Shown: piece after piece, positions 10,466-20,139 of the stretch
Layout of the letters: each line of letters opens with the position of its first letter
Position numbering within the stretch: position 1 is the first letter of the stretch
Origin: Bacteroidales bacterium
Lineage (GTDB): Bacteria > Bacteroidota > Bacteroidia > Bacteroidales > UBA932
NCBI GenBank assembly: GCA_017550525.1
Contig: JAFZOU010000024.1
Coordinates: 1-60,373 of the forward strand
DNA: 60,373 nt
Direction of reading: 5' to 3'
Program-made: the position numbers and the translations under genes
The notes under the pieces: model-generated
What the model was told of the DNA's origin: nothing
The model's input: the letters and a program-made list of their open reading frames with translations, nothing else
The model's database searches: none

Positions 10466-12708
10466 GTTTTTCAGAGTTTACACAGAAAGATTACGACTGG
10501 ATAAGGCGTGACTACGAGGTCCTCAGGGCATCGGCCGAGAAACGGTGCGCCAACGAGAAGGAACTTGCGGTGGTGGAGAAGGCCTTCGAGTTTGCAAACA
10601 ACGCCCATCGTAACGTGAGAAGGCGCAGCGGAGAGCCGTATATGCTCCATCCTATCGCTGTAGCGCAGATTGTTGTAGACAATATCGGCCTTGGATACAA
10701 GTCAATATCGGCCGCACTCCTCCACGACGTAGTGGAAGACACGGATTATACCGTGGAGGACCTCAGGGCGGAATTCGGGGACAAGATTGCAACGCTTGTG
10801 GATGGCCTTACCAAGATCAAGAATGTCCTTGATACGGAGCAGAAGACTCATGGTACGGACATTTCCCAGCAAAGTCTCCAGGCAGAAAATTTCAAACGTA
10901 TCCTGCTTACTCTCAATGATGATGTCCGCGTCGTTCTCATAAAACTGGCCGATCGCCTTCACAACTGCCGCACCATTGAGCATATGCCGGAGCATAAGAG
11001 GGATAAGATCCTCTCTGAGACCATGTTCATCTTCATTCCCCTTGCCCACAGGCTTGGCCTTTACGGGATAAAGAGTGAACTTGAGAATATATGGCTTCGT
11101 TATAAGGAACCTGATGCCTATGAGGAGATAAAGCAGCGGATAGACAAGAGAGTTGAGGAGAAGGGTTCTGAGATGGATGAATTCGTCCTTCCAATTGAGA
11201 AGGCTCTCTCCGAGGCCGGTTTCAAATACACCATCAAGAAGCGCATTAAAACGCCTTATTCCGTATGGCGCAAGATGGAGGAGAAGCAGATTCCCTTTGA
11301 GGAGGTCTATGACCTCTACGCCATCAGGATAATCTTTGAACCCACGGAGAATTCCCGTGAGACGGAACGTGACCAGTGCTACCACATATTCTCCACTATC
11401 ACAGGTATTTACCGATATATGCCGGAAAGGCTCCGTGACTGGGTGAGGCATCCCAAGAGCAACGGTTATGAGGCACTTCACTGTACGCTCCTGAGTAACA
11501 GCGGCGTATGGGTGGAAGTCCAGATCCGCACCCGAAGGATGGACGATATCGCGGAAAAGGGTATCGCCGCCCACTGGATGTACAAGCGCAACGGCTTTGT
11601 GGGTGAAGGAGACAACGAGATGGACCTCTGGCTCACCCGTATCAAGGAAATCCTTGTAAATCCGGATGTAAATGCCCTGGAACTCCTGGATATCATCCAC
11701 AATGACCTTACTTCTGCCGAGATATACGTCTTCACTCCCCGTGGAGAGCAGCGTACCATTCAGAAGGGTGCAACCGTGCTGGACTTTGCGTATCTTATCC
11801 ATACTGAAATTGGCAACAAGGCCATTGCAGCCAAGGTGAACCAGAAACTGGTGAGCCTGAATCACGTGATTAAGACCGGGGACAAGATAGAGATCATTAC
11901 CGCCGAGGAAGCAAAGCCGCAAGCCGAATGGCTGCAGTTTCTTGTCACCCACCGTGCCCGTACGCTTGTGCAGGACTACTTCAAGACTCAGAGGCGTCAG
12001 GTACTGGATTCCGGACGGAGCATCCTTGAAGATAGGGTCCAGCAACTGGGCTTCACCCTTGATGAAACTACTCTCCAGCGCATCGAGGTGGCTTATCACT
12101 CTGAATCAAGGGATGAGCTGTTCTATAATATCGGCCTTGGAAACCAGAGCCTCGAGAACCTGGAAGAGGTGCTTAAGAAGGCTACCGGCAACAGGATTTC
12201 CTGGCTCAGGAGGGTTCTCCACCTGGAGGATAAACCCGAAGAAACTAAGGCTGAAACCTTTATCATCGGCTCTTCAGATCCCAATGCCCCCCGTTTCTCC
12301 ATTGCCACCTGCTGCAACCCCATCCCCGGAGACCCCGTTATTGGTTTCAAGGCTCCGGATGGCGTTGTTACCGTGCACAAGAAGAGCTGCCGCGTGGCAG
12401 AGCGCATTGCCGCCTCTCACGGAGACTGGGTGGTTGTTCCAAAGTGGCTTGACCAGGCCGAGGACCGTTCCTTCCTTGTGAGGATTTCCCTCAAGGGCAT
12501 AGACCGTATGGGTCTTCTCAATGAGATTTCCCGCTATGTTTCCCTGGTTATGGGCGTTAACATGAGAAAACTGTCCCTGCAGGCCGAAGGCGGCATATTC
12601 GAAGGCTTCATAGACCTTTATGTGCCCACCAAGGAAACCCTCGAGGAGATGATGAAGAACCTTCAGGCCATCGATGGCATAGAAAATGTGACCAGAACGG
12701 AAATATGA
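10462..12708 (+). CDS. rel: Bifunctional RelA/SpoT (p)ppGpp synthetase/hydrolase
   Basis: Stringent-response enzyme that makes and degrades (p)ppGpp. The N-terminal HD hydrolase keeps its metal-binding motif (YMLHP...HDVVEDT), so hydrolysis is likely active. The synthetase domain has RIKTPYSVWRKM and YEALHCTLL/VEVQIRT. TGS (YVFTPRGEQ...), a CC/zinc-finger-like region (ATCCNPIPGD) and a C-terminal ACT domain (IDRMGLLNEISRYVS) follow. The 748-residue length is typical of Bacteroidetes Rel. Its start overlaps yihY and its stop overlaps the next lipoprotein gene. Confidence 0.95.
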   Translation: MSFSEFTQKDYDWIRRDYEVLRASAEKRCANEKELAVVEKAFEFANNAHRNVRRRSGEPYMLHPIAVAQIVVDNIGLGYKSISAALLHDVVEDTDYTVEDLRAEFGDKIATLVDGLTKIKNVLDTEQKTHGTDISQQSLQAENFKRILLTLNDDVRVVLIKLADRLHNCRTIEHMPEHKRDKILSETMFIFIPLAHRLGLYGIKSELENIWLRYKEPDAYEEIKQRIDKRVEEKGSEMDEFVLPIEKALSEAGFKYTIKKRIKTPYSVWRKMEEKQIPFEEVYDLYAIRIIFEPTENSRETERDQCYHIFSTITGIYRYMPERLRDWVRHPKSNGYEALHCTLLSNSGVWVEVQIRTRRMDDIAEKGIAAHWMYKRNGFVGEGDNEMDLWLTRIKEILVNPDVNALELLDIIHNDLTSAEIYVFTPRGEQRTIQKGATVLDFAYLIHTEIGNKAIAAKVNQKLVSLNHVIKTGDKIEIITAEEAKPQAEWLQFLVTHRARTLVQDYFKTQRRQVLDSGRSILEDRVQQLGFTLDETTLQRIEVAYHSESRDELFYNIGLGNQSLENLEEVLKKATGNRISWLRRVLHLEDKPEETKAETFIIGSSDPNAPRFSIATCCNPIPGDPVIGFKAPDGVVTVHKKSCRVAERIAASHGDWVVVPKWLDQAEDRSFLVRISLKGIDRMGLLNEISRYVSLVMGVNMRKLSLQAEGGIFEGFIDLYVPTKETLEEMMKNLQAIDGIENVTRTEI

Positions 12709-14504
12709 ATCTAAAGAAGTTCATACCGCTGATACCAGTAGCCTTCATCCTCGGGAGCCTGATGTTCCCCTGGGGCTGCGCAAACACCACTACGCCTCCT
12801 TCAGGCGGAGACAAGGACACCATCCCCCCGGAGATGGCAAAGATATCCCCTCTTCCCGGTACCGTGAATGTGAATCCGCATAGGACCAAGCTGGTTTTCA
12901 CTTTCAACGAGTATGTGAAGATAAAGGATGCTAACGGAATATTCCTCTCTCCTCCCCTTGAGAAGAAGCCCAAGGCCGTAATCAAGGGAAAGTCCGTGGT
13001 CGTGAGCTTTGAAAGTGACCTTGACACCAACACCACTTATACCCTGGACCTTACCGGCGCCATTGCCGATAACAACGAGGGCAATCTTTTCCCGGGCTTT
13101 ACCCTGGTGTTCTCTACGGGCCCCCAGATTGATTCCATGTGCCTGACCGGCCTTGTACAGGATTTCCAGACCCTCAAGCCCATGAAGGCCGTCACCGTGA
13201 TGCTGTATAAGGATCAGGCCGATTCTGCCGTGTTCCTGAATCGTCCATATGCGGCTGCCAAAACCGATGACTGGGGCTTTTTCAGCATACGTAACATCAA
13301 GGATACTGTTTACAGGGTATATGCCGTCAAGGATGAGAACAACAACAATATGTATGACCCTGAGACGGAGCGTATAGCCTTCCTGGATTCCCTGTTCAGG
13401 CCGTCAACCGTCTATAATGATTCCATATATGAGCTCAAGAAGTTTGATATGAAGGATACGGCCCTGTGTCTTGCCAGAAAGACGGACTTTGAGCTCAATA
13501 TGTTCCGTGAGAAGCCTTCCAAGCAGCTGATTGTGAAAAAGGAAAGGGTTGGAGTGCGCACGGCTTATCTCACGTTTATGGCACCTGATGCCGTTATTCA
13601 TGATATGAGGATAAAAGGCCTTCCCCGTGAGAAACTCATTTCCCAGTTCAATCCCCAGAAGGACTCCCTGGAGCTTTGGGTCAACGACCAAAGGAAGATG
13701 CCGGATACCCTCCAGCTTGTGATCAAATACGACAAGACGGATACCACTGGAACCCTTGTCCCCACTGAGGAGACCGTAAGGCTGGCCCTTGACAAGAAAG
13801 TAAGGGCTGAACTTATGAAAAAGGCCAATGATATCCGCAGCCGAAAGCACGAGGACACCATTGCCGTAATGAAGACCACGGCCGATGCTACAACCGTAGA
13901 GCAATATGGTTATCAGATAGAGTTCCAGTACCCTCTCATAGAGCAGGCATGGGATTCTCTAACCATGAGAAGCGTGAACCCGCGTCAGCAGGAGGCAAAG
14001 ATGGAGTTTGTCCTGGAGAAGGATTCCACCAACCTCAGAAAGTTCTCAATCAAACCTGCAACACCTTTCCAGCAGGGTTTTGATTACTATCTGAAGATAC
14101 CTTACCGTAAGTTCAGGGATATCAACGGGTATTACAATGACAGCACAGAACTCAAGGTTACCCTTCCCAAGGATGACAAGCTAAGCAGCATAACGCTGGA
14201 ACTTACTGGTGTTCATAACAAGTATATCATAGACCTTCTGACAGAGAAACGGGACAAGGTAATACGCAGTTTCATAGTAGAGTCTGACGGTCCACTCCTT
14301 TTCCCCTACCTCAAGGCTGCAAAATACTGCATAAGGATTACCGAGGATATCAACCGCAACAATATTGTTGATACCGGCAACCTCCTTGAGCACCGTCAGC
14401 CTGAGAAAGTGCGCTTCTTCAAGCTGGAGGACCAGTTCCTTATTCCTGTGCTGGAAAGAAGCGAGATGGTGTGGGACCTTGACCTCCAGGAGATGTTCAA
14501 ATGA
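12705..14504 (+). CDS. Ig-like (SbsA/Big_5) domain lipoprotein
   Basis: Predicted outer-membrane lipoprotein of 599 residues. The signal peptide ends in a lipobox with Cys25 (PWGCANTTTPPSGGDKD). Residues ~40-140 form an SbsA-type Ig-like domain (IPPEMAKISPLPGTVNVNP...LVFTFNEYV). The middle has a carboxypeptidase-regulatory-like beta domain with Asp/Asn-rich loops (DENNNNMYDPE). This arrangement is common and uncharacterised in Bacteroidetes. Gene ends overlap rel and the following barrel gene by 4 bp each, so it is tightly co-transcribed. Function unknown. Confidence 0.8.
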   Translation: MNLKKFIPLIPVAFILGSLMFPWGCANTTTPPSGGDKDTIPPEMAKISPLPGTVNVNPHRTKLVFTFNEYVKIKDANGIFLSPPLEKKPKAVIKGKSVVVSFESDLDTNTTYTLDLTGAIADNNEGNLFPGFTLVFSTGPQIDSMCLTGLVQDFQTLKPMKAVTVMLYKDQADSAVFLNRPYAAAKTDDWGFFSIRNIKDTVYRVYAVKDENNNNMYDPETERIAFLDSLFRPSTVYNDSIYELKKFDMKDTALCLARKTDFELNMFREKPSKQLIVKKERVGVRTAYLTFMAPDAVIHDMRIKGLPREKLISQFNPQKDSLELWVNDQRKMPDTLQLVIKYDKTDTTGTLVPTEETVRLALDKKVRAELMKKANDIRSRKHEDTIAVMKTTADATTVEQYGYQIEFQYPLIEQAWDSLTMRSVNPRQQEAKMEFVLEKDSTNLRKFSIKPATPFQQGFDYYLKIPYRKFRDINGYYNDSTELKVTLPKDDKLSSITLELTGVHNKYIIDLLTEKRDKVIRSFIVESDGPLLFPYLKAAKYCIRITEDINRNNIVDTGNLLEHRQPEKVRFFKLEDQFLIPVLERSEMVWDLDLQEMFK

Positions 14505-15385
14505 CGGGAAGAAAGATCATACTCATAGGGCTTCTGCTCCTTGCAGGACTCACATCCAGGGCTCAGGTGGACCTGGATGCAGAGTTCTTTTCCCTTCCAG
14601 ATGATATTACCGGGGAATACCTTGACAGCGTAACAGTCCAGAAAATGTCCCCCAATAATTATTGGGCGGCCGGTGTGTTTGGCGGTGTGACGGCTAATTA
14701 TGGTATGTTCAACCCTACCAGATATACCCGCTGGATGTTACAGTATCCCGCATATGGTTTCTCTGTCATCCGCCATTACACAATGTTCAACATGTTCCCC
14801 AATATGGCGCTGGAGTTTGGCGCCCAGATGGGACATGAGGGCTACGAATTCAAGGTGAACAAGGAAACCGGCGTACGTACCAATGTAGAGCCCGGAACGG
14901 GTGCATATAAGGTCTATATGAGGGTTCCTGAGGTTTTTTTCCTCACGCATTTCCATGGTGATCTTACGGACCACTTCAAGTTTATGTTCAAGATAGGTAT
15001 CTATGGCGGATACCGTCTGGATATCAAGCGTGACCTGGATGAGAGATACGCCTCATATGAACAGTACAGATCTACGCAGAACATGTTCATGGACTATGAC
15101 CGGAGGCCTTCTTACGGCGTTCGTGGAGGATTGGGTATAGGCCTTATGTTCGACCCTATAGAGATACATGTAATGGTCCAGGGCAAATGGGGTTGGAATT
15201 CCTTCTGGAATCCCGATTATGCCCACCAGTACTATTACAGATTTGGATATCCCCTGGATGCAGGCCTGACTATAGGTGTATACTACCAGATCACTCCTAG
15301 GTTCGGCCATACTGGTTCACAGCTTCGCAAACTTGCAAAGAAGATAGTTGAGGAAGAAAACAAGGTGAAAAATGCTCAATACTAA
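14501..15385 (+). CDS. Predicted outer-membrane beta-barrel protein
   Basis: 294 residues with a Sec signal peptide ending in LTSRAQ (residues ~1-22). Alternating hydrophobic and aromatic strands follow (e.g. WAAGVFGGVTANYGMF, MALEFGAQMGHEGYEF, FKFMFKIGIYGGYR), consistent with a small porin-like barrel. I do not recognise a characterised family. It sits between the Ig-like lipoprotein and ispG and overlaps both, so the two surface proteins may work together (inference). The C-terminal 20 residues are charged and lie beyond the barrel. Confidence 0.7.
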   Translation: MTGRKIILIGLLLLAGLTSRAQVDLDAEFFSLPDDITGEYLDSVTVQKMSPNNYWAAGVFGGVTANYGMFNPTRYTRWMLQYPAYGFSVIRHYTMFNMFPNMALEFGAQMGHEGYEFKVNKETGVRTNVEPGTGAYKVYMRVPEVFFLTHFHGDLTDHFKFMFKIGIYGGYRLDIKRDLDERYASYEQYRSTQNMFMDYDRRPSYGVRGGLGIGLMFDPIEIHVMVQGKWGWNSFWNPDYAHQYYYRFGYPLDAGLTIGVYYQITPRFGHTGSQLRKLAKKIVEEENKVKNAQY

Positions 15386-16643
15386 GACCGTCCGCGTTGG
15401 TTCCAACGTCCTTATTGGCAGTGGCCACCCCATTGTGGTCCAGACAATGTGCAACACCCATACGTCCGATGTAGAGGGAACAGTGGCCCAGTGCCGCCGT
15501 CTTGCGGCTGCGGGATCTGAGCTGATCCGCATCACCGTTCCTTCCATGAAGGACGTCCCCTGCCTTGAGGAAATAAGCCGGAGGCTTCGCGCGGAAGGCA
15601 TCGGCACTCCCCTTGTGGCCGATATCCACTTCTCTCCTGAGATAGCCATGGCCGTGGTGCCTATTGTTGAGAAAATCCGCATAAATCCCGGAAATTTCCA
15701 CCCGGACCATGACAAGGCACGTGAACTCTTCGGGAAGTTCATTGAAAAGTGCAAGGAGTACGGAAGAGCCATACGCATCGGCCTCAATCATGGCTCTCTT
15801 GGAAAGTACATCATAGATAAGTACGGTAATACACCGGAAGCTATGGCACTTGCCGCCTTTGAGTGGGTCCAGATGTGCCAGGAGGCCCATTTCCATAATG
15901 TAGTGGTGTCCCTGAAGGCCTCCAATACCGTGGTTATGGTAGATGCATACCGCCGCCTTGCCTCTATGATGAAGGAATCCGGAGTTGTGTATCCCCTTCA
16001 CGTTGGCGTAACAGAGGCAGGCAACGGCGACAGCGGCCGCATCAAGTCATGCGTTGCCATCTCAACCCTTCTCTCTGAGGGTATCGGCAATACTATCCGC
16101 GTTTCACTTACGGAAGACCCTGCCAATGAGATTCCCGTTGCGCAGTACCTTGCTCACCGGTATTCATCGGCCCCGGCTCCTTCAGGACTGAGTGAAAGGG
16201 AGGAAACAATCCTAAAGGCGGCCTGCGACTGGGGCGCTCCCCTTCTGAATCATGAGATTGATGATATTCCCATTGATGACGAATACCTCAAGGATGAGAT
16301 CCTGCAGGCCTGCAGGCGGCGTTTCTACAAGCCGGAGTACATTGCATGCCCTGGCTGTGGAAGGACGCTCTATGACCTTGAAAACACCTTTAATAAGGTA
16401 AAAGAGCGTACATCTTACTTCAAGGATGTTGTTATTGCCGTCATGGGCTGTATAGTGAACGGTCCCGGAGAGATGGCCGATGCAGACTATGGATATGTTG
16501 GCGAAGGCTTCGGGAAGGTTACCCTGTACCGAAAAAAAGACCCCGTCCTGAGGCATATACCTGAAGACGAGGCTGTGGATAAGCTTGTCGAGCTAATTCG
16601 AAGGGATTCGGAGCAAAGCGACGCAGGGGGTCTGGGGGATTAG
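15372..16643 (+). CDS. ispG: 4-hydroxy-3-methylbut-2-enyl-diphosphate synthase (short form)
   Basis: MEP-pathway Fe4S4 enzyme making HMBPP for isoprenoid synthesis. The N-terminal TIM barrel has TMCNTHTSDVEGT and VADIHFSPEIA. The C-terminal cluster domain carries the cluster cysteines in ACPGCGRTL and MGCIVNGPGE. At 423 residues it is much shorter than the ~600-residue Bacteroidetes/plant-type enzyme, which has an extra domain between barrel and cluster domain. Only ~75 residues separate SLTEDP from ACPGC here, and DEILQACRRRFYKPEYIACPG looks like the end of that extra domain. It overlaps the barrel gene by 14 bp; the stop sits in a hairpin. Confidence 0.92.
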   Translation: MLNTKTVRVGSNVLIGSGHPIVVQTMCNTHTSDVEGTVAQCRRLAAAGSELIRITVPSMKDVPCLEEISRRLRAEGIGTPLVADIHFSPEIAMAVVPIVEKIRINPGNFHPDHDKARELFGKFIEKCKEYGRAIRIGLNHGSLGKYIIDKYGNTPEAMALAAFEWVQMCQEAHFHNVVVSLKASNTVVMVDAYRRLASMMKESGVVYPLHVGVTEAGNGDSGRIKSCVAISTLLSEGIGNTIRVSLTEDPANEIPVAQYLAHRYSSAPAPSGLSEREETILKAACDWGAPLLNHEIDDIPIDDEYLKDEILQACRRRFYKPEYIACPGCGRTLYDLENTFNKVKERTSYFKDVVIAVMGCIVNGPGEMADADYGYVGEGFGKVTLYRKKDPVLRHIPEDEAVDKLVELIRRDSEQSDAGGLGD

Positions 16644-16651
16644 TCCCCCAG
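16632..16651. terminator. Hairpin spanning the ispG stop codon
   Basis: CTGGGGGA-TTAG-TCCCCCAG, an 8-bp stem whose loop contains the ispG TAG. There is no T tract. It lies between convergent ispG and psd, so it may end transcription from either side; a small TCAGT-GAA-ACTGA hairpin follows at 16652-16664. Confidence 0.45.
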
Positions 16652-16668
16652 TCAGTGAAACTGATATT

Positions 16669-17343
16669 CTAGCTATCCGGCAGGATAGCAAGGATAGATT
16701 CAACAGCCCTTACCTTATCACCAACCTTGACTTTTACATCGGCTTCAAGAGGGACAAAAAGGTCTATCCTGGAGCCGAATTTTATTACTCCGCACTGGTC
16801 TCCGCGGTACTCTATCTTGCCGGGTTCACTGTAGCATACGATACGGCGGGCAAAGGTGCCTGCAATCTGCTTGAAAAACACCGCACCGTATTCGTTCTCC
16901 ATGCAGGAAGATGAGTGCTCATTGAGCTCAGAGGCCTTTTCATGGAAGGCCAGGATATATTTTCCAGGATGGTACTGGTAATAGGTTACTCTGCCGGTTA
17001 TGGGCCAGAAGTTACAGTGGACGTCGAAGAAATCCATATATACGGAAATCTGGATGCAGTCCTTCTTGAGGTACTCTTTCTCAAATACCTTATCCACAAT
17101 CACCACCTTTCCATCGGCCACTGATGTTACCAGGCGATAATTTCCTTCCTCCGGGGCGTTTCTGTTTGGAACCCTGAAGAACCAGGTGATGAAAATCATG
17201 AACACCACCATTATGGCGCACAGCGGGATGCTGATCCAAAGAATAGGGATAAAACGGGCAGCCAGGAATATGAGGACGGCGCAGATACACCAGGATGTGA
17301 GTATTGTCCCGTAGGAATCTTCATCAATCTTTATCCACTTCAT
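16669..17343 (-). CDS. psd: Phosphatidylserine decarboxylase, small (PSD-A) type
   Basis: Converts phosphatidylserine to phosphatidylethanolamine at the inner membrane. The 224-residue proenzyme has two N-terminal membrane segments (~residues 14-55). The self-cleavage region is KFGSRIDLFVP: cleavage before the serine would generate the pyruvoyl cofactor. YMDFFDVHCNFWPITG and PGKYILAFHEKASELNE(H) are family motifs. It lies 4 bp downstream of cdsA, giving two consecutive steps of phospholipid synthesis in one operon. Confidence 0.92.
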   Translation of the reverse strand: MKWIKIDEDSYGTILTSWCICAVLIFLAARFIPILWISIPLCAIMVVFMIFITWFFRVPNRNAPEEGNYRLVTSVADGKVVIVDKVFEKEYLKKDCIQISVYMDFFDVHCNFWPITGRVTYYQYHPGKYILAFHEKASELNEHSSSCMENEYGAVFFKQIAGTFARRIVCYSEPGKIEYRGDQCGVIKFGSRIDLFVPLEADVKVKVGDKVRAVESILAILPDS

Positions 17344-17347
17344 AGCC

Positions 17348-18184
17348 TTAAACTAATTCAAATATAAGAAGGTAAATATATCCAGCTGGAATGGCGAAAA
17401 GGGCGCTGTCGAAGCGGTCCATGAGGCCACCGTGGCCGGGTATGAGGTTTCCGGAATCCTTGATTCCTGCAGCGCGTTTCCAAAGAGATTCAAACAGGTC
17501 TCCGAATACACCCGCAACGCTCATGATGGCTGCAACGATGAGGCAGTGCCAGACTGGGAAAGTGAAAAGCCCTGTCCAGTATAGGATGGCGCCGGCGAGG
17601 ACTGAAGTCAGAAGACCGCCGATGAAACCCGCCCAGGATTTCTTGGGAGAAATGGAGGGGCAGAGTTTTGCGGGCCATATCTTCTGGCCAAACAGCATTC
17701 CAAAGCAGTATGCGCCGGTATCTGACGCCCAGATAATGATGAAAAATGCCACCATCAGAAGGCCGCTGAACGTTCCGTTATTGTATACAACTACATTGGA
17801 AAGGGCAACGGGAATGCCGATATACAGGAGACCGGCATACAGATATCCGGTTTTCAGGAAATCCTTGTGGTCCTTGAGGAAGATTGACCATATCATTATG
17901 GCTCCCGCAAATATGAGGAGGCTGGGAAGAAATGCTTCCGAAAGAGGTTCTCCCCTGAAAAGGGAACTGCCTGTAAGCCAAACAAGTGCGGCGCCCATAC
18001 AACTTGCGAAATCCTGCAGAGACCTGTATGAGTTTCCCATGGTCATCCTGTAAAACTCACTTAGCATTATGTAAGAGATAAGCGAGAACAGGATGATGAA
18101 AAGGATCCTGTTAAAAAGGAGCCCTCCCAGCATTACTGCAAGGAAAAGGACTCCGAATATGGTGCGTTTTACTGTTGGGTTCAT
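17348..18184 (-). CDS. cdsA: Phosphatidate cytidylyltransferase
   Basis: Makes CDP-diacylglycerol from phosphatidic acid and CTP, the branch point for all phospholipids. 278 residues, about eight membrane segments. The C-terminal CDP-DAG synthase signature is clear: SPKKSWAGFIGG, then GDLFESLWKRAAGIKDSG and IPGHGGLMDRFDS with conserved catalytic acidic residues. Its start overlaps the ftsH stop by 4 bp. Confidence 0.94.
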   Translation of the reverse strand: MNPTVKRTIFGVLFLAVMLGGLLFNRILFIILFSLISYIMLSEFYRMTMGNSYRSLQDFASCMGAALVWLTGSSLFRGEPLSEAFLPSLLIFAGAIMIWSIFLKDHKDFLKTGYLYAGLLYIGIPVALSNVVVYNNGTFSGLLMVAFFIIIWASDTGAYCFGMLFGQKIWPAKLCPSISPKKSWAGFIGGLLTSVLAGAILYWTGLFTFPVWHCLIVAAIMSVAGVFGDLFESLWKRAAGIKDSGNLIPGHGGLMDRFDSALFAIPAGYIYLLIFELV

Positions 18185-20139
18185 TCCGCGGGTGATGATT
18201 GCGTTTTCTCTTCCTCCTGAGGGAATCTGTCGTCTGCTTCAGGTTTTACCTTGGGCCCCAGTATCTTCTCAATGTCTTCTGCAAAGATAACTTCTTTTTC
18301 AAGAAGGAGAGCACCCAGACTCATAAATTCATCCTTATGTTGGTCTATAAGCTTGCGGGTTCTGTCATGTACCTCCTTAACAATAGCCTTCACCTCCTTG
18401 TCCATAAGTTCGGCGGTTTTCTCCGAATAGGGCTTTACTAGGTTGTAGCCCCGTGCACCGCTGGAGTCATAGAAAGAGAGGGCGCCAACTATGTCTGACA
18501 TACCATAATACTGTACCATGGCATATGCCATCCCGGTCATGCGTTCAAGGTCATTGAGGGCACCTGTTGAAGGTTCTCCGTTAAGGATTTCCTCTGCTAC
18601 ACGGCCACCTATGAGGACACTCATCTGGTCCATCATTATGGAGCGGGACCAGTTCTTGCGTTCCTCCGGGAGGCTCCATGTGAGACCCAGGGCATTTCCT
18701 CTGGGGATGATGCTAACCTTGAAAACAGGGTCTGCGTACGGAAGGAGCCAGCCAACAAGGGCGTGACCTGCCTCGTGGTATGCCGTGGTGCGTTTTTCCG
18801 CGGGAGTCATTATGGTATTGGACTTTCTTTCAAGGCCGCCGATGATGCGGTCTACGGCATCCAGAAAGTCCTGCTGCAGCACTGCACTGTGGCCGCGGCG
18901 GGCAGCCGTGAGGGCGGCTTCGTTGCATACATTGGCAATATCGGCCCCGGAGAAGCCCGGAGTGTGTTTTGCCATGAATTCCACGTTGAAGTCTTCTCCC
19001 AATTTGATACCCTTTAGGTGTACCTGGAATATCTCTTCACGCTCCTTTAGTTCCGGGAGCTCCACGTGAATCTGGCGGTCAAAACGGCCTGCACGCATGA
19101 GGGCCTGGTCAAGGATGTCGGAACGGTTGGTGGCGGCAAGGACTATGACGCCGCTGTTGGTGCCGAAACCGTCCATTTCAGTAAGGAGCTGGTTAAGGGT
19201 GTTCTCACGTTCATCGTTGGACGAGAAACCTCCGTTCTTGGCCCTTGCGCGGCCTACGGCATCAATTACATCAATGAAGACAATGCACGGGGCCTTTTCC
19301 TTTGCCTGGCGGAAGAGATCCCTTACGCGGGATGCACCTACCCCCACGAACATCTCAACGAAGTCCGATCCGGAGATTGAGAAGAAAGGAACATTGGCCT
19401 CCCCTGCCACAGCCTTTGCAAGGAGGGTTTTACCGGTTCCGGGAGGGCCTACAAGAAGGGCTCCCTTGGGGATTTTACCGCCAAGGGCGGTGTATTTTGA
19501 AGGATTCTTGAGGAAATCCACAATCTCCATCACTTCTTCCTTGGCTCCGTAAAGACCCGCAACATCCTTGAAAGTAACGTTTACCTGGCCTTTATCTGCT
19601 TCCTTGGCGGTGGATTTACCAGTATTGAAGGGGTTGAAACCGCCACCTCCGGGACCGCCGGGGCCACCTGCCCCACGGTTCATACCACGGAACATAAGGA
19701 TCCAGAACACCACAAGGATAAGGAGAGGAAGGATCATTTGGAGTATATCCATCCATACCCGTTCCTGATTCTTCATAATGACCTTGAACTGGTCTTGAGG
19801 AATTAGTTTGGAGTTCAGTTCCTGAAACTGGGTTTCAGGGTCGAATTTGGTGGAAACCAGGAAATAGAAATGAGGGGCGCGCCTTGGTGGCTGACCGCCG
19901 TGGAATTTGTCTGAATACTTTGCAAGGCGTTCAGGCCTGACCTTAACCTCTCCCTTGAAGTCATTGCGGATAAAGGTTATCTCTGCAATGTCTCCGCTTT
20001 CAATCATATTCTGGACTTCTGCCCACTCAATCTTTTCCGGCGCTGCGGTGCGCTGGTTTGAGAAAAGCATGTAGCCTATTCCCAGTAGCAGCAGGACGTA
20101 GAACCAGGAAAAGTTGAAACTTATAGTCTTCTTTGCCAT
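18181..20139 (-). CDS. ftsH: FtsH-type membrane AAA+ metalloprotease with a Walker B Glu-to-Val change
   Basis: ATP-driven membrane protease for quality control. Two transmembrane segments (about 10-26 and 128-150) flank a periplasmic domain. The Walker A motif GPPGTGKT is at 231-238. Walker B reads [10 protein letters not shown] where the family has FIDEIDAVG: Val291 replaces the glutamate that activates water for ATP hydrolysis (codon GTA at 19267-19269, minus strand; one base from GAA). The arginine-finger region RAGRFDRQ and the zinc motif HEAGH (455-459) are intact. Length 652 is normal and the frame is open. As read, it should bind but poorly hydrolyse ATP, unless this is a sequencing or assembly error or a minor strain variant. 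Confidence 0.93.
   Translation of the reverse strand: MAKKTISFNFSWFYVLLLLGIGYMLFSNQRTAAPEKIEWAEVQNMIESGDIAEITFIRNDFKGEVKVRPERLAKYSDKFHGGQPPRRAPHFYFLVSTKFDPETQFQELNSKLIPQDQFKVIMKNQERVWMDILQMILPLLILVVFWILMFRGMNRGAGGPGGPGGGGFNPFNTGKSTAKEADKGQVNVTFKDVAGLYGAKEEVMEIVDFLKNPSKYTALGGKIPKGALLVGPPGTGKTLLAKAVAGEANVPFFSISGSDFVEMFVGVGASRVRDLFRQAKEKAPCIVFIDVIDAVGRARAKNGGFSSNDERENTLNQLLTEMDGFGTNSGVIVLAATNRSDILDQALMRAGRFDRQIHVELPELKEREEIFQVHLKGIKLGEDFNVEFMAKHTPGFSGADIANVCNEAALTAARRGHSAVLQQDFLDAVDRIIGGLERKSNTIMTPAEKRTTAYHEAGHALVGWLLPYADPVFKVSIIPRGNALGLTWSLPEERKNWSRSIMMDQMSVLIGGRVAEEILNGEPSTGALNDLERMTGMAYAMVQYYGMSDIVGALSFYDSSGARGYNLVKPYSEKTAELMDKEVKAIVKEVHDRTRKLIDQHKDEFMSLGALLLEKEVIFAEDIEKILGPKVKPEADDRFPQEEEKTQSSPAE

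Noticed and set aside
11860-11871. AATCACGTGATT palindrome, parS-like core
   Set aside because: Lies in the rel coding sequence and differs from parS outside the CACGTG core; a 12-bp palindrome is not convincing alone.
17090-17098. DnaA-box-like TTATCCACA
   Set aside because: Single copy inside psd, with no cluster of boxes or AT-rich unwinding region; no origin inferred despite parAB nearby.
18181-20139. FtsH SRH motif RAGRFDRQ (Ala instead of the E. coli Pro) as a second defect
   Set aside because: From memory, Bacteroidetes FtsH proteins commonly have Ala here, so only the Walker B change is unusual.
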